A DNA stretch of 64,000 nucleotides. Origin: Streptomyces sp. NBC_01210 (GTDB lineage Bacteria; Actinomycetota; Actinomycetes; Streptomycetales; Streptomycetaceae). The translations under genes were made by a program, and so were the position numbers. This document shows, in pieces, positions 8,520 through 26,362 of this stretch; the first letter of the stretch is position 1; each line of letters opens with the position of its first letter. The notes beneath the pieces were generated by a model. That model was not told the origin of the DNA, did not search any database, and saw nothing but the letters and a program-made list of their open reading frames with translations. The stretch covers positions 5,580,001 through 5,644,000 of the forward strand of contig NZ_CP108549.1 in the NCBI RefSeq assembly GCF_036010325.1. The letters run 5' to 3'.

Positions 8520-11500
8520 TTGGCCGCCTCGCGCAACGCCTCGACCGCGAATACGAACAACGGCGCCAGCACCGCCCCGCTGCGCATCTCCTTTGCAAAG
8601 ATCAAGGAGCCCCTCGAGGTTCCGAACCTCCTCGCGCTGCAGACCGAGAGCTTTGACTGGCTGCTCGGAAACGCCGCTTGGAAGGCTCGTGTCGAGGCGG
8701 CTCTGGACAGCGGACAGGACGTCCCCACCAAGTCCGGTCTGGAAGAGATCTTCGAGGAGATCTCTCCGATCGAGGACTTCTCCGGGTCGATGTCGCTTAC
8801 TTTCCGCGACCACCGCTTCGAGCCTCCGAAGAACTCCATCGACGAGTGCAAGGAGCGCGACTTCACGTACGCTGCCCCGCTCTTCGTCACCGCCGAGTTC
8901 ACCAACAACGAGACCGGCGAGATCAAGTCCCAGACGGTCTTCATGGGCGACTTCCCGCTCATGACCAACAAGGGCACCTTCGTCATCAACGGCACCGAGC
9001 GTGTCGTGGTGTCCCAGCTGGTCCGCTCGCCGGGTGTCTACTTCGACTCCAACATCGACAAGACGTCCGACAAGGACATCTTCACGGCCAAGATCATCCC
9101 GTCCCGGGGTGCCTGGCTCGAGATGGAGATCGACAAGCGCGACATGGTCGGTGTCCGCATCGACCGCAAGCGCAAGCAGTCCGTCACCGTCCTGCTCAAG
9201 GCTCTCGGTTGGACCACCGAGCAGATCCTTGAGGAGTTCGGCGAGTACGAGTCGATGCGCGCCACCTTGGAGAAGGACCACACCCAGGGCCAGGACGACG
9301 CGCTGCTCGACATCTACCGCAAACTGCGTCCGGGCGAGCCCCCGACGCGCGAGGCCGCTCAGACGCTGCTCGAGAACCTCTACTTCAACCCGAAGCGCTA
9401 CGACCTCGCCAAGGTCGGCCGCTACAAGGTGAACAAGAAGCTCGGCGCGGATGAGCCGCTGGACGCCGGCGTGCTCACCACCGACGATGTCATCGCGACC
9501 ATCAAGTACCTGGTCAAGCTGCACGCCGGTGAGACCGAGACGGTCGGCGAGAGCGGTACCGAGATCGTCGTCGAGACCGACGACATCGACCACTTCGGCA
9601 ACCGCCGTCTGCGTAACGTCGGCGAGCTCATCCAGAACCAGGTCCGTACGGGTCTGGCTCGTATGGAGCGCGTCGTGCGTGAGCGCATGACGACCCAGGA
9701 CGTCGAGGCGATCACGCCGCAGACCCTGATCAACATCCGGCCGGTCGTCGCCTCCATCAAGGAGTTCTTCGGCACCAGCCAGCTGTCGCAGTTCATGGAC
9801 CAGAACAACCCGCTGTCGGGTCTCACCCACAAGCGCCGTCTGTCGGCGCTCGGCCCGGGTGGTCTCTCCCGTGAGCGGGCCGGCTTCGAGGTCCGTGACG
9901 TGCACCCGTCCCACTACGGCCGCATGTGCCCGATCGAGACCCCTGAAGGCCCGAACATCGGTCTGATCGGCTCGCTCGCCTCCTACGGCCGCGTCAACGC
10001 GTTCGGCTTCGTCGAGACGCCGTACCGCCGGGTCGTCGACGACCAGGTGACCGACGACGTCGACTACCTGACCGCCGACGAGGAGGACCGGTTCGTCATC
10101 GCGCAGGCCAACGCCGCGCTCACCGATGACCTGCGGTTCGCCGAGAACCGCGTGCTGGTCCGCCGCCGTGGCGGCGAGGTCGACTACGTGCCCGGCACGG
10201 ACGTGGACTACATGGATGTCTCGCCGCGCCAGATGGTGTCGGTCGCGACCGCCATGATCCCGTTCCTCGAGCACGACGACGCCAACCGTGCCCTCATGGG
10301 CGCGAACATGATGCGCCAGGCCGTGCCGCTGATCACGTCCGAGGCGCCGCTGGTCGGCACCGGCATGGAGTACCGCTGTGCGGTCGACGCCGGCGACGTC
10401 ATCAAGGCGGAGAAGGAAGGTGTTGTCCAGGAGGTCTCCGCGGACTACATCACCGTCGCCAACGACGACGGCACGTACACCACGTACCGCATCGCGAAGT
10501 TCTCCCGCTCCAACCAGGGCACCTCGGTCAACCAGAAGGTTGTCGTGGACGAGGGCGCCCGGGTCGTCGAGGGCCAGGTCCTCGCCGACGGTCCTGCCAC
10601 CGAGCAGGGCGAGATGGCGCTGGGCAAGAACCTGCTGGTCGCCTTCATGCCGTGGGAGGGTCACAACTACGAGGACGCGATCATCCTGTCGCAGCGCCTC
10701 GTGCAGGACGACGTCCTCTCCTCGATCCACATCGAGGAGCACGAGGTCGACGCCCGTGACACCAAGCTCGGCCCGGAGGAGATCACCCGGGACATCCCGA
10801 ACGTCTCCGAGGAGGTCCTCGCCGACCTCGACGAGCGCGGCATCATCCGTATCGGTGCCGAGGTTGTCGCCGGCGACATCCTGGTCGGCAAGGTCACGCC
10901 CAAGGGCGAGACCGAGCTGACTCCGGAGGAGCGTCTGCTCCGCGCGATCTTCGGTGAGAAGGCGCGTGAGGTCCGTGACACCTCGCTGAAGGTGCCGCAC
11001 GGCGAGATCGGCAAGGTCATCGGCGTCCGCGTCTTCGACCGCGAGGAGGGCGACGAGCTGCCGCCGGGCGTGAACCAGCTGGTTCGCGTCTACGTCGCGC
11101 AGAAGCGCAAGATCACCGATGGTGACAAGCTCGCCGGCCGTCACGGCAACAAGGGCGTCATCTCGAAGATCCTGCCGATCGAGGACATGCCGTTCCTGGA
11201 GGACGGCACCCCGGTCGACATCATCCTCAACCCGCTGGGTGTCCCGTCCCGAATGAACCCGGGACAGGTTCTCGAGATCCACCTCGGCTGGCTCGCCAGC
11301 CAGGGCTGGAAGGTCGAGGGCAACGAGGAGTGGATGGAGCGGCTGAAGGCGATCGGCGCGGACGAGGTCCAGCCCGGTACGAACGTCGCGACGCCGGTCT
11401 TCGACGGTGCGCGCGAGGACGAGATCGCCGGTCTCTTCGAGGCCACGATCCCGAACCGCGACGGCAACCGGATGGTTCAGCCGTCCGGCAAGGCCAACCT

Positions 11501-12002
11501 GTTCGACGGCCGCTCCGGCGAGCCGTTCCCGGACCCGGTTTCGGTCGGCTACATGTACATCCTCAAGCTCCACCACCTGGTCGACGACAAGCTGCACGCT
11601 CGTTCGACCGGTCCGTACTCGATGATCACCCAGCAGCCGCTGGGTGGTAAGGCCCAGTTCGGTGGCCAGCGATTCGGTGAGATGGAGGTGTGGGCGCTGG
11701 AGGCTTACGGCGCCGCGTACGCCCTCCAGGAGTTGCTGACCATCAAGTCCGACGACGTTACCGGCCGCGTGAAGGTCTACGAGGCCATCGTCAAGGGCGA
11801 GAACATCCCCGAGCCCGGCATTCCCGAGTCCTTCAAGGTGCTCATCAAGGAAATGCAGTCGCTCTGCCTCAACGTGGAGGTGCTGTCCTCGGACGGTATG
11901 TCCATCGAGATGCGCGACACGGACGAGGACGTCTTCCGCGCTGCGGAAGAGCTCGGTATCGACCTGTCCCGGCGCGAGCCGAGCAGCGTCGAAGAGGTCT
12001 GA
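8520..12002 (+). CDS. rpoB: DNA-directed RNA polymerase subunit beta
   Basis: Catalytic beta subunit, 1160 aa. The start is taken as TTG 8520 because GGAAGGA ends 7 nt upstream. An in-frame GTG at 8490 lacks a ribosome site and would add ten residues absent from the family. With this start the rifampicin cluster begins at Gly418 and gives Gln424, Asp427, Ser433, His437, Arg440 and Ser442, the Streptomyces numbering; all are wild type, so rifampicin sensitivity is expected. Other landmarks are [20 protein letters not shown], the [17 protein letters not shown] active-site block and the C-terminal [18 protein letters not shown]. rpoC follows 125 bp later. Confidence 0.97.
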   Translation: MAASRNASTANTNNGASTAPLRISFAKIKEPLEVPNLLALQTESFDWLLGNAAWKARVEAALDSGQDVPTKSGLEEIFEEISPIEDFSGSMSLTFRDHRFEPPKNSIDECKERDFTYAAPLFVTAEFTNNETGEIKSQTVFMGDFPLMTNKGTFVINGTERVVVSQLVRSPGVYFDSNIDKTSDKDIFTAKIIPSRGAWLEMEIDKRDMVGVRIDRKRKQSVTVLLKALGWTTEQILEEFGEYESMRATLEKDHTQGQDDALLDIYRKLRPGEPPTREAAQTLLENLYFNPKRYDLAKVGRYKVNKKLGADEPLDAGVLTTDDVIATIKYLVKLHAGETETVGESGTEIVVETDDIDHFGNRRLRNVGELIQNQVRTGLARMERVVRERMTTQDVEAITPQTLINIRPVVASIKEFFGTSQLSQFMDQNNPLSGLTHKRRLSALGPGGLSRERAGFEVRDVHPSHYGRMCPIETPEGPNIGLIGSLASYGRVNAFGFVETPYRRVVDDQVTDDVDYLTADEEDRFVIAQANAALTDDLRFAENRVLVRRRGGEVDYVPGTDVDYMDVSPRQMVSVATAMIPFLEHDDANRALMGANMMRQAVPLITSEAPLVGTGMEYRCAVDAGDVIKAEKEGVVQEVSADYITVANDDGTYTTYRIAKFSRSNQGTSVNQKVVVDEGARVVEGQVLADGPATEQGEMALGKNLLVAFMPWEGHNYEDAIILSQRLVQDDVLSSIHIEEHEVDARDTKLGPEEITRDIPNVSEEVLADLDERGIIRIGAEVVAGDILVGKVTPKGETELTPEERLLRAIFGEKAREVRDTSLKVPHGEIGKVIGVRVFDREEGDELPPGVNQLVRVYVAQKRKITDGDKLAGRHGNKGVISKILPIEDMPFLEDGTPVDIILNPLGVPSRMNPGQVLEIHLGWLASQGWKVEGNEEWMERLKAIGADEVQPGTNVATPVFDGAREDEIAGLFEATIPNRDGNRMVQPSGKANLFDGRSGEPFPDPVSVGYMYILKLHHLVDDKLHARSTGPYSMITQQPLGGKAQFGGQRFGEMEVWALEAYGAAYALQELLTIKSDDVTGRVKVYEAIVKGENIPEPGIPESFKVLIKEMQSLCLNVEVLSSDGMSIEMRDTDEDVFRAAEELGIDLSRREPSSVEEV

Positions 12003-12127
12003 CGGGTCTGGTCGGGACCTCCTCGTGAGGTCCCGACCCTGCCCCGGACCCGTACAGACCATGATTTAGCGCCCGATATCTCGCTTCACAGCGAGGGGCA
12101 CGAACCCCTGAGAGGGATTGACGCATA

Positions 12128-16051
<3,924 letters not shown>

Positions 16052-16061
16052 GGCAGTAGCA

Positions 16062-16106
16062 ACGCCACAGGGCGGTCATCCCTCGCGGATGACCGCCCTG
16101 TGGCGT
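16062..16106 (+). terminator. terminator after rpoC
   Basis: A perfect 20-bp inverted repeat (outer ACGCCACAGG, inner TCATCC) with a 5-nt loop CTCGC. It is the longest perfect stem in the window. TATGTTG follows. Confidence 0.85.
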
Positions 16107-16145
16107 ATGTTGCAGGGTGGTGTGTCCTGCGCGTGTGCATTTGTT

Positions 16146-16174
16146 TTGACCGGAGCCGATGCGGTAGGTACGCT
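16146..16174 (+). promoter_or_regulatory. rpsL (str operon) promoter
   Basis: TTGACC (16146-16151), 17-bp spacer, TACGCT (16169-16174): a good vegetative promoter. It predicts a leader of about 185 nt ahead of rpsL. Confidence 0.65.
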
Positions 16175-16291
16175 CTGACCTTGTGCCTGGGGTGTGCCTG
16201 GGCTCGTGTGCGTGTCCTCAACCGCACGGCGAGTCCGAAAATGGCCACCGCAATCTGCGTTCTCTTCCTTCTCGGGGGAGCCTGCAGCATT

Positions 16292-16316
16292 CGACACACC
16301 CGACCGCGTGGGTCGG
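16292..16316 (+). promoter_or_regulatory. leader motif shared with the rpsJ leader
   Basis: A 25-nt block with stem CCGACC (16300-16305), loop GCGTG and stem GGTCGG (16311-16316), preceded by CGACACAC. The rpsJ leader carries the same block at 23430-23454 with one A/G change. It lies about 50 nt before the rpsL start, inside the transcribed leader. Confidence 0.6.
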
Positions 16317-16365
16317 CGACGTTCCAGGTTAGCTTCACTAACGGCACACAGAAACCGGAGAAGTA

Positions 16366-16737
16366 GTGCCTACGATCCAGCAGCTGGTCCGGAAGGGCCG
16401 GCAGGACAAGGTCGAGAAGAACAAGACGCCCGCGCTCGAGGGTTCCCCTCAGCGTCGTGGTGTCTGCACGCGTGTGTTCACGACCACCCCGAAGAAGCCG
16501 AACTCGGCGCTGCGGAAGGTCGCGCGTGTGCGCCTGACCTCCGGCATCGAGGTCACGGCCTACATTCCGGGTGAGGGACACAACCTGCAGGAGCACTCCA
16601 TCGTGCTCGTGCGTGGTGGCCGTGTGAAGGACCTGCCGGGTGTTCGTTACAAGATCATCCGCGGTTCCCTCGACACCCAGGGTGTCAAGAACCGCAAGCA
16701 GGCCCGCAGCCGCTACGGCGCCAAGAAGGAGAAGTAA
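16366..16737 (+). CDS. rpsL: 30S ribosomal protein S12
   Basis: Decoding-centre protein, 123 aa, GTG start at 16366. The streptomycin determinants are wild type: Lys43 in TTPKKPNSA and Lys88/Pro91 in GGRVKDLPG. First gene of the str operon, 2 bp ahead of rpsG. Streptomycin sensitivity is expected from this gene. Confidence 0.97.
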   Translation: MPTIQQLVRKGRQDKVEKNKTPALEGSPQRRGVCTRVFTTTPKKPNSALRKVARVRLTSGIEVTAYIPGEGHNLQEHSIVLVRGGRVKDLPGVRYKIIRGSLDTQGVKNRKQARSRYGAKKEK

Positions 16738-16739
16738 GA

Positions 16740-17210
16740 ATGCCTCGTAAGGGCCCCGCCCCGAAGCGCCCGGTCATCATCGACCCGGTCTACGGCTCTC
16801 CTCTTGTCACGTCGCTGATCAACAAGATCCTGCTCAACGGCAAGCGTTCCACTGCCGAGCGGATCGTCTACGGCGCCATGGAAGGCCTCCGCGAGAAGAC
16901 CGGCGCTGACCCGGTCATCACGCTGAAGCGCGCCCTCGAGAACGTCAAGCCGTCTCTCGAGGTCAAGTCCCGCCGTGTCGGTGGCGCCACCTACCAGGTG
17001 CCGATCGAGGTCAAGCCCGGTCGCGCCTCCACCCTCGCGCTCCGCTGGGTCGTGGGTTACTCCCGCGCCCGTCGCGAGAAGACCATGACCGAACGCCTCA
17101 TGAACGAGCTGCTCGACGCCTCCAACGGCCTCGGCGCTGCGGTCAAGAAGCGTGAGGACACGCACAAGATGGCCGAGTCCAACAAGGCCTTCGCGCACTA
17201 CCGCTGGTAG
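16740..17210 (+). CDS. rpsG: 30S ribosomal protein S7
   Basis: Head-nucleating 30S protein contacting the mRNA exit and E site, 156 aa. It begins [12 protein letters not shown] and has the helix block [16 protein letters not shown] and the beta-arm segment [16 protein letters not shown]7 is the autogenous repressor of the str operon in E. coli; no obvious site is seen in the 2-bp rpsL gap here. Confidence 0.97.
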   Translation: MPRKGPAPKRPVIIDPVYGSPLVTSLINKILLNGKRSTAERIVYGAMEGLREKTGADPVITLKRALENVKPSLEVKSRRVGGATYQVPIEVKPGRASTLALRWVVGYSRARREKTMTERLMNELLDASNGLGAAVKKREDTHKMAESNKAFAHYRW

Positions 17211-17248
17211 TCGCTACCCACATCGAGACCGAGAGAAGATTGAGCCTT

Positions 17249-19375
<2,127 letters not shown>

Positions 19376-19536
19376 CTCTTCGGAGTTCACGCTTTAGGCT
19401 TGTCACCGGTGCCTGGAGAGGCGTCCGGCGCAGAGCGAGAGCAATGCGGCGGACGCCCCCGGGCCCCGGCATCCCAGCAAAGATCACCTGGCGCCGATGA
19501 AGCAAGGCGTACAGAACCACTCCACAGGAGGACCCA
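19376..19536 (+). promoter_or_regulatory. fusA-tuf spacer with a possible tuf promoter
   Basis: TAGGCT at 19395-19400 is a good -10, but no matching -35 is seen. A separate tuf1 promoter in this gap is known in other Streptomyces. AGGAGG (19526-19531) is the tuf ribosome site. Confidence 0.35.
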
Positions 19537-20730
<1,194 letters not shown>

Positions 20731-20767
20731 TTGCTGATCTGACCTGGTTGCTCCCCGGAGCATCAGC

Positions 20768-20798
20768 AAGGGCCCCGCACCACTGGTGCGGGGCCCTT
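20768..20798 (+). terminator. terminator between tuf and the convergent PIG-L gene
   Basis: AAGGGCCCCGCACC and GGTGCGGGGCCCTT form a perfect 14-bp stem with a 3-nt loop, flanked by CAGC and CGCG. It lies 37 bp past tuf and 30 bp past the end of the minus-strand gene, so it can serve both. Confidence 0.8.
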
Positions 20799-20827
20799 CG
20801 CGTTGCGCTGTCGCCTGCGGGCCGCGG

Positions 20828-22954
20828 CTAGCCGGCGGTTCCTGCCTCGGGCGACCAGGTCCAGGGGTGCGCGTCCGCCCCCAGACCCACGACGGTGGCA
20901 CCCGAGCCGCCCATGTGCAGGGCCGGTGCGTCCAGCGACGGCAGTGTGCCGTTCTTGCGGATCAACACTTTTCCTGCGACACGCAGTTGGAGCTGCCCCT
21001 TGAGGTCCTTGCCGAGGAGTACCGGGCCGCGCGGGGCGGGCGCCGCACTCACCGGACCGTGGCCGTCGAAACGGACGCCGGGTATGCGGACGCCGTCGGG
21101 GCGTACGGATGTCAGCGCGGGTTCGGCCGTCCCGGGTCCTTCGGACTTCGTGACACGCTCCACGCGGTACAGCAGTTCCACGGTGCCGTTCTTGCCGGCC
21201 ACCGCGGCGGGGCCGTCCACGGGGACCGGCAGCGGCCCGGCCGGCCGGTGGGTGAACGGCTGTCCCGGTGCGTCCTGTGTCCAGTGGTGCACGCTGTCGT
21301 GACCGGCACCGAAGACATGCACCCGCCCGGTGCTGTCCACCACCGTGGACAGTCCGTCCTGAATCTCGCCACCCTCCAGGTCCTGCCAGCGGTCCCAGTG
21401 GCCCTCGGTGTCACGGACCCGCGTGCTGATGCCCTGGTCCGCGTTGCGTACGAAGAGATGGACGCGGCCGTCAGGGGCCGTGACCGCCACCGGAACGCCG
21501 ATCCGCCGGCCCCGGTCGTCGCCGCGCTCCGAATTGCCCAGCCCTTGCCAAGGCAGGAAGGGACCGCCCGCGGAGCGCTGCTCCAGCAGCACGACCTCCC
21601 GCCTGTTGGCGCCGCCGTGGCCGCCGAGCGCCGAGAAACGCAGCCCGAAGAGCAGCTGCCGGCCGTCCTGCAGCGCCGCCGCGCCGAGCGTGGGCGCGAG
21701 CGGGCCGCCGCCGAGGTCGTCCGGGTCGCCCCACCGGCCGCTGCCGCGCTCGCTCTCGCGCCAGCGCACCGCGCGCAGCCCCAGCACCCCGTAGGCGGCG
21801 AGCCTGCCGTCCGGCTCGGTGGCCACCGCCGGGCGCGCGCCCGGGTAGCGGTAGTGGGTGGAGCGCACCCAGCCCTTCTTGTTGGTCAGCGGACGCTTGC
21901 CGCCGACGTTGTAGTCGCCGCAGCCCGCGGCATTGCCGCACCTCCAGTCGGGGGCGCCGCCGTACGGGACCAGATGGGCGGCCTTCTGCCTGAGCACGCC
22001 CTCCGGCAGGTTCTTGGGCCAGTGGCGGTTGTAGTAGCCGCGGAAGGACGTGGCGACGAAGGCGGGCACCTGGCCGCCCTCCTGGGTCGCCTCGGCCACC
22101 CAGCGCACCAGGGCCGCCCAGCTGAAGGAGGCCACGGCGGTGTGGTCCGCATGGTCCGAGTAGCCGTGCTGCTCGCTGTCGTTCTTGCGGGTCGCCTCGT
22201 CGCTGTGCTGGATGTCCGGGTCGGGGTCCAGGGTCTGCACGACCGTGGGCCGGTAGCGGTCCAGCAGCCCCACGAGTACGTCGATGAGCTGGTCGTAGTC
22301 GTACGAGCCCGCCTTGCGTACGGGGGAGTCGTCGGCGACGACGGTGCGCAGATTCTGCTCCCGGTCCTTCCACAGGGCGGGCAGGCCCATGCGGCCGCCG
22401 CGCGTCGTGTGCATCGCGAGGTTGAGGAAGATCAGCTCGACCCGGCGGGAGCCGTTGGCAAGAGTGTTGATCTCGGCCCGCTGGTCGCCGCGCAGCGTGG
22501 CGACGCCTTTCTGCCAGTCGGTGAACCTGGGCAGTCCGAGCAGTGTCGCGTACGCCTGGCGCAGCCCCTGGTGGCGTGCGGAGGAGTACGCCGTCTTGTC
22601 GGCGCCCGGCCGCGGCCGGCCGGGCGCCTTGTTGACGCCGTCGGACTCGCCGGCGGTGACATAGACGCAGACCAGCGGAACCCCGGCGTCCAGCATCCGC
22701 TGGGTGTCGGGGTTCATGAAGTACAGATCGTCGTCCGGGTGGGCCAGGATCTGCATCAGCTGCGCCCGCCGGGAGCTGGAGATCGGCATGCCCGGCGCGG
22801 GGTCGGCCGTCGGGACGGCGCGCCGCGGTGCGGGCACGGAACACGAGCTGAGGGCCGCCGCCGCGGCGACGGCGGCTGTGGCGGTGACCACATTTCGTCT
22901 GCTCAGGCCGGTGGAACGCGCGGTAGCCTTCCCCAGGGCATGCGCGATCTGCAT
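20828..22954 (-). CDS. secreted PIG-L family deacetylase with C-terminal beta-propeller-like region
   Basis: A 708-aa exported protein. The N-terminus has twin arginines (Arg19-Arg20 in LSRRNVV), an Ala-rich core and a lipobox LSSC with Cys38, indicating a Tat-exported lipoprotein. The PIG-L (GlcNAc-deacetylase-like) domain carries the zinc motif AHPDDD (His72-Asp75) and HADH (His268, His271). From about residue 370 to the end are repeated beta-strand units with Trp and Asp-Gly turns ([33 protein letters not shown]), like a sialidase-type or sugar-binding beta-propeller. Likely removes N-acetyl groups from an extracellular sugar; the substrate is unknown. It sits between tuf and rpsJ on the opposite strand. 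Confidence 0.82.
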   Translation of the reverse strand: MQIAHALGKATARSTGLSRRNVVTATAAVAAAAALSSCSVPAPRRAVPTADPAPGMPISSSRRAQLMQILAHPDDDLYFMNPDTQRMLDAGVPLVCVYVTAGESDGVNKAPGRPRPGADKTAYSSARHQGLRQAYATLLGLPRFTDWQKGVATLRGDQRAEINTLANGSRRVELIFLNLAMHTTRGGRMGLPALWKDREQNLRTVVADDSPVRKAGSYDYDQLIDVLVGLLDRYRPTVVQTLDPDPDIQHSDEATRKNDSEQHGYSDHADHTAVASFSWAALVRWVAEATQEGGQVPAFVATSFRGYYNRHWPKNLPEGVLRQKAAHLVPYGGAPDWRCGNAAGCGDYNVGGKRPLTNKKGWVRSTHYRYPGARPAVATEPDGRLAAYGVLGLRAVRWRESERGSGRWGDPDDLGGGPLAPTLGAAALQDGRQLLFGLRFSALGGHGGANRREVVLLEQRSAGGPFLPWQGLGNSERGDDRGRRIGVPVAVTAPDGRVHLFVRNADQGISTRVRDTEGHWDRWQDLEGGEIQDGLSTVVDSTGRVHVFGAGHDSVHHWTQDAPGQPFTHRPAGPLPVPVDGPAAVAGKNGTVELLYRVERVTKSEGPGTAEPALTSVRPDGVRIPGVRFDGHGPVSAAPAPRGPVLLGKDLKGQLQLRVAGKVLIRKNGTLPSLDAPALHMGGSGATVVGLGADAHPWTWSPEAGTAG

Positions 22955-23154
22955 CTGTTGTGCTCCGTCCGCTCCGCTCGCAGCGGGCAGACAGGCGCCC
23001 CCGTGCTGCGTACCGTTGTTCTCCGATAATGGCGGAGGGGCTGGTCAGAGCCGGTCCGCGCTCAACTAGACGGCGATTCGACGTGCGAGGTTGCCTGAGC
23101 GTGGGCAGCATGTGCGCGTGGAGCGGGCCGGTGGGGTACGCTCTCCGGCTGCGA

Positions 23155-23185
23155 TTGGCCAGGGCTCTGCCCCATATGGCACACT
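23155..23185 (+). promoter_or_regulatory. possible S10-operon promoter
   Basis: TTGGCC (23155-23160) and CACACT (23180-23185) with a 19-bp spacer. Both hexamers are partial matches. Confidence 0.35.
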
Positions 23186-23326
23186 AGCCAGGTTGCTCGG
23201 TTGAGTGCCGATGCTGCGCGCCTCCCGTCGGGAGGACCGGAAGCGAGTCCCACAGTACTCGTCGCCCTATCTGCCGTAAGGCAGCACTGGGGCGGACGTA
23301 CGGGAATCTTTCGGGAAGCGTCAGCG

Positions 23327-23357
23327 GGGTGCAAACCAGGCACCCGGTGGGTGTTTT
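23327..23357 (+). promoter_or_regulatory. alternative hairpins in the rpsJ leader
   Basis: GGGTGC (23327-23332) can pair with GCACCC (23340-23345). CACCC (23341-23345) can instead pair with GGGTG (23349-23353), which is followed by TTTT. The two stems share one arm, as in a terminator/antiterminator switch. Confidence 0.4.
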
Positions 23358-23429
23358 CCCCCGGCTCGCGGTCTTTGGCCCGCACCCCTTGGTTGGGAAA
23401 TCCTTCGGGAGATCTTCGTAGAGGGAATG

Positions 23430-23454
23430 CGACACGCCCGACCGCGTGGGTCGG
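23430..23454 (+). promoter_or_regulatory. leader motif shared with the rpsL leader
   Basis: Same block as at 16292-16316, 24 of 25 positions identical: CGACACGC, stem CCGACC, loop GCGTG, stem GGTCGG. It ends 73 nt before the rpsJ ATG. Confidence 0.6.
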
Positions 23455-23527
23455 AGAGAACGGCGCTTGTGAAGAGCGCAGCCATCCGGGTTCCAGAGCG
23501 TTTCGAGAGACAGGACTACTAGTAGCC

Positions 23528-23836
23528 ATGGCGGGACAGAAGATCCGCATCCGGCTCAAGGCCTACGACCACGAGGTCATCGACAGCTCGGCGAAGAAGA
23601 TCGTCGAGACGGTGACCCGCACTGGTGCGTCGGTCGCGGGCCCGGTGCCGCTGCCCACTGAGAAGAACGTGTACTGCGTCATCAAGTCGCCGCACAAGTA
23701 CAAGGACTCGCGCGAGCACTTCGAGATGCGCACGCACAAGCGCCTGATCGACATCCTCGACCCGACGCCCAAGACCGTTGACTCGTTGATGCGCCTGGAC
23801 CTTCCGGCCGGCGTTGACATCGAGATCAAGCTCTGA
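23528..23836 (+). CDS. rpsJ: 30S ribosomal protein S10 (NusE)
   Basis: 30S head protein that also binds NusG and NusB. The open frame extends far upstream, but the protein starts at ATG 23528 ([19 protein letters not shown]), giving 102 aa, the normal length. The blocks [21 protein letters not shown] and [16 protein letters not shown] are diagnostic. First gene of the S10 operon, 14 bp ahead of rplC. Confidence 0.97.
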   Translation: MAGQKIRIRLKAYDHEVIDSSAKKIVETVTRTGASVAGPVPLPTEKNVYCVIKSPHKYKDSREHFEMRTHKRLIDILDPTPKTVDSLMRLDLPAGVDIEIKL

Positions 23837-23850
23837 GAGGCGCGGAGAAG

Positions 23851-24495
23851 ATGGCAAAGCAGATCAAGGGCGTCCTGGGCGAGAAGCTCGGCATGACCCA
23901 GGTCTGGGACGAGAACAACCGTGTCGTCCCGGTGACCGTCGTCAAGGCCGGGCCCTGCGTCGTTACCCAGGTCCGTAAGAACGACATCGACGGCTACGAG
24001 TCGGTCCAGATCGCCTTCGGCGAGATCGACCCGCGCAAGGTGAACAAGCCCCTCAAGGGTCACTTCGCCAAGGCCGACGTAACCCCGCGCCGCCACCTGG
24101 TGGAGCTCCGTACCTCCGACGCCAGCGAGTACACGCTCGGCCAGGAGATCACTGCCGCGGTGTTCGAGTCCGGCGTCAAGGTCGACGTCACGGGCAAGAG
24201 CAAGGGCAAGGGCTTCGCCGGTGTCATGAAGCGTCACAACTTCAAGGGCCTCGGCGCCGGTCACGGTACCCAGCGCAAGCACCGCTCGCCCGGTTCCATC
24301 GGTGGCTGCGCCACCCCTGGGCGTGTCTTCAAGGGCATGCGCATGGCGGGCCGCATGGGTAACGAGCGGGTCACCACCCAGAACCTGACCATCCACGCGG
24401 TTGACGCGGAGAAGGGCCTGCTGCTCATCAAGGGCGCGGTTCCTGGTCCGAACGGCGGCCTCGTCCTCGTCCGCACTGCGGCCAAGGGGGTCTGA
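23851..24495 (+). CDS. rplC: 50S ribosomal protein L3
   Basis: Early-assembly 23S rRNA-binding protein reaching toward the peptidyl-transferase centre; 214 aa. It begins [20 protein letters not shown]. The extended loop [20 protein letters not shown] approaches the active site and is the place of pleuromutilin/oxazolidinone-resistance changes in other bacteria. Ends 5 bp before rplD. Confidence 0.97.
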   Translation: MAKQIKGVLGEKLGMTQVWDENNRVVPVTVVKAGPCVVTQVRKNDIDGYESVQIAFGEIDPRKVNKPLKGHFAKADVTPRRHLVELRTSDASEYTLGQEITAAVFESGVKVDVTGKSKGKGFAGVMKRHNFKGLGAGHGTQRKHRSPGSIGGCATPGRVFKGMRMAGRMGNERVTTQNLTIHAVDAEKGLLLIKGAVPGPNGGLVLVRTAAKGV

Positions 24496-24500
24496 GGACT

Positions 24501-25151
24501 ATGAGCACCATTGACATTCTGTCGCCCTCCGGCGACAAGTCCGGGACCGTCGAGCTCCCGGCCGAGATCTTCGACGCCAAGGTCAGCATCCCGCTGATCC
24601 ACCAGGTCGTCGTGGCGCAGCTGGCCGCCGCCCGTCAGGGCACGCACAAGGTCAAGCGTCGTGGCGAGGTCCGTGGTGGCGGTAGGAAGCCTTACCGCCA
24701 GAAGGGCACCGGCCGCGCGCGTCAGGGTTCGACCCGTGCGCCGCAGTTCGCCGGCGGTGGCGTTGTCCACGGCCCCACGCCGCGTGACTACTCGCAGCGG
24801 ACCCCGAAGAAGATGAAGGCCGCCGCCCTGCGCGGTGCCCTCACCGACCGGGCCCGTAACTCCCGTATCCACGTCGTCTCCGGCGTGGTCGAGGGCGAGA
24901 TCTCCACGAAGGCCGCCAAGTCCCTGCTGGGCAAGGTCAGCGAGCGCAAGAACGTGCTCCTGGTTGTCGAGCGCTCGGACGAGGCCGCGTGGCTCTCCGC
25001 CCGCAACCTGCCCCAGGTGCACCTCCTGGAGCCGGGCCAGCTGAACACGTACGACGTGCTCGTCTCGGACGACGTGGTCTTCACCAAGGCCGCTTTCGAG
25101 TCCTTCGTGTCTGGCCCCAAGGCCGCTGAGACCGAAGGGAGCGACGCCTGA
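24501..25151 (+). CDS. rplD: 50S ribosomal protein L4
   Basis: Lines the peptide exit tunnel; in E. coli it also represses the S10 operon. The 216-aa product carries the tunnel loop ([19 protein letters not shown]), the macrolide-resistance hot spot, here with the common wild-type residues. Its TGA stop overlaps the rplW ATG by one base. Confidence 0.97.
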   Translation: MSTIDILSPSGDKSGTVELPAEIFDAKVSIPLIHQVVVAQLAAARQGTHKVKRRGEVRGGGRKPYRQKGTGRARQGSTRAPQFAGGGVVHGPTPRDYSQRTPKKMKAAALRGALTDRARNSRIHVVSGVVEGEISTKAAKSLLGKVSERKNVLLVVERSDEAAWLSARNLPQVHLLEPGQLNTYDVLVSDDVVFTKAAFESFVSGPKAAETEGSDA

Positions 25152-25474
25152 TGTCCGAGGCGACCGTCACCAGCAAGACCTTCACGGACCCGCGCGACGT
25201 TCTCGTCAAGCCGGTTGTCTCCGAGAAGAGCTACGCCCTGCTCGACGAGAACAAGTACACGTTCATCGTCGCGCCCGGCTCCAACAAGACCCAGATCAAG
25301 CAGGCCGTCGAGGCGGTCTTCTCGGTCAAGGTCACCGGGGTCAACACGATCAACCGCCAGGGCAAGCGCAAGCGCACCCGCACCGGTTTCGGCAAGCGCG
25401 CCAACACCAAGCGCGCCATCGTGACCCTCGCTGAGGGCGACCGAATCGACATCTTCGGCGGCCCGACCTCCTGA
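25151..25474 (+). CDS. rplW: 50S ribosomal protein L23
   Basis: Tunnel-exit protein and docking site for trigger factor and SRP; 107 aa. [24 protein letters not shown] and the basic loop [13 protein letters not shown] are typical. Translationally coupled to rplD (TGATG). Confidence 0.96.
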   Translation: MSEATVTSKTFTDPRDVLVKPVVSEKSYALLDENKYTFIVAPGSNKTQIKQAVEAVFSVKVTGVNTINRQGKRKRTRTGFGKRANTKRAIVTLAEGDRIDIFGGPTS

Positions 25475-25513
25475 CGGAGGTCGAGTCGTCCGGAATCGGA
25501 CGAGGACTGAGAA

Positions 25514-26350
25514 ATGGGTATCCGCAAGTACAAGCCGACGACCCCGGGCCGTCGTGGCTCCAGCGTCGCCGACTTTGTCGAGATCACGCGGTCCACGCCG
25601 GAGAAGTCGCTGGTCCGCCCCCTGCACAGCAAGGGCGGCCGTAACAACACCGGTCGTGTGACCGTCCGTCACCAGGGCGGTGGCCACAAGCGCGCCTACC
25701 GCGTGATCGACTTCCGTCGTCACGACAAGGACGGCGTGCCGGCCAAGGTCGCTCACATCGAGTACGACCCGAACCGCACCGCGCGCATCGCGCTTCTGCA
25801 CTACGCAGACGGCGAGAAGCGCTACATCATCGCGCCCAAGGGCCTGACGCAGGGCGACCGTGTCGAGAACGGCCCGGCCGCCGACATCAAGCCCGGCAAC
25901 AACCTGGCGCTGCGCAACATCCCGGTCGGTACGACCATCCACGCCATCGAGCTGCGGCCCGGCGGCGGCGCGAAGTTCGCCCGCTCCGCGGGTGCCTCCG
26001 TGCAGCTGCTGGCGAAGGAGGGCACGATGGCCCACCTTCGTATGCCGTCCGGTGAGATCCGGCTGGTCGACGCCCGCTGCCGCGCCACCATTGGCGAGGT
26101 CGGCAACGCCGAGCAGTCGAACATCAACTGGGGCAAGGCCGGCCGTCTGCGCTGGAAGGGCGTTCGCCCGACCGTCCGCGGTGTCGCAATGAACCCGGTT
26201 GACCACCCGCACGGTGGTGGTGAGGGCAAGACCTCCGGTGGTCGCCACCCGGTCAGCCCGTGGGGTCAGAAGGAGGGTCGTACTCGCTCGCCGAAGAAGG
26301 CATCGAGCAAGTACATCGTCCGCCGCCGCAAGACGAACAAGAAGCGCTAG
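25514..26350 (+). CDS. rplB: 50S ribosomal protein L2
   Basis: Primary 23S rRNA-binding protein needed for subunit association and peptidyl transfer; 278 aa. The invariant [12 protein letters not shown] near residue 231 contains the histidine matching E. coli His229. The basic tail [17 protein letters not shown] is intact. Confidence 0.97.
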   Translation: MGIRKYKPTTPGRRGSSVADFVEITRSTPEKSLVRPLHSKGGRNNTGRVTVRHQGGGHKRAYRVIDFRRHDKDGVPAKVAHIEYDPNRTARIALLHYADGEKRYIIAPKGLTQGDRVENGPAADIKPGNNLALRNIPVGTTIHAIELRPGGGAKFARSAGASVQLLAKEGTMAHLRMPSGEIRLVDARCRATIGEVGNAEQSNINWGKAGRLRWKGVRPTVRGVAMNPVDHPHGGGEGKTSGGRHPVSPWGQKEGRTRSPKKASSKYIVRRRKTNKKR

Positions 26351-26362
26351 GAGCGGGTTTAG

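Larger units (their letters stand above)
22955..23527 (+). other. 573-bp spacer holding the rpsJ (S10 operon) promoter and leader
   Basis: No credible protein gene is seen. It contains the start region of the minus-strand PIG-L gene, a possible promoter at 23155-23185, a long leader with alternative hairpins near 23327-23357, and the 25-nt motif shared with the rpsL leader at 23430-23454. A leader of about 335 nt is expected. Confidence 0.55.

Noticed and set aside
9769..9880. Rifampicin-resistance mutation in rpoB
   Set aside because: All cluster I residues checked are wild type.
8433..12062. 1209-codon open frame on the minus strand opposite rpoB
   Set aside because: A shadow of the GC-rich codon pattern; its protein is low-complexity (Val/Leu/Asp/Arg) and the plus strand is rpoB.
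16100..16366. 88-codon frame upstream of rpsL
   Set aside because: It spans the promoter and leader of rpsL and lacks a ribosome site.
16366..16737. Streptomycin-resistance mutation in rpsL
   Set aside because: Lys43, Lys88 and Pro91 are wild type.
20786..23029. 747-codon plus-strand frame opposite the PIG-L gene
   Set aside because: The minus strand has the zinc motifs and Tat signal; the plus frame has no recognisable domain.
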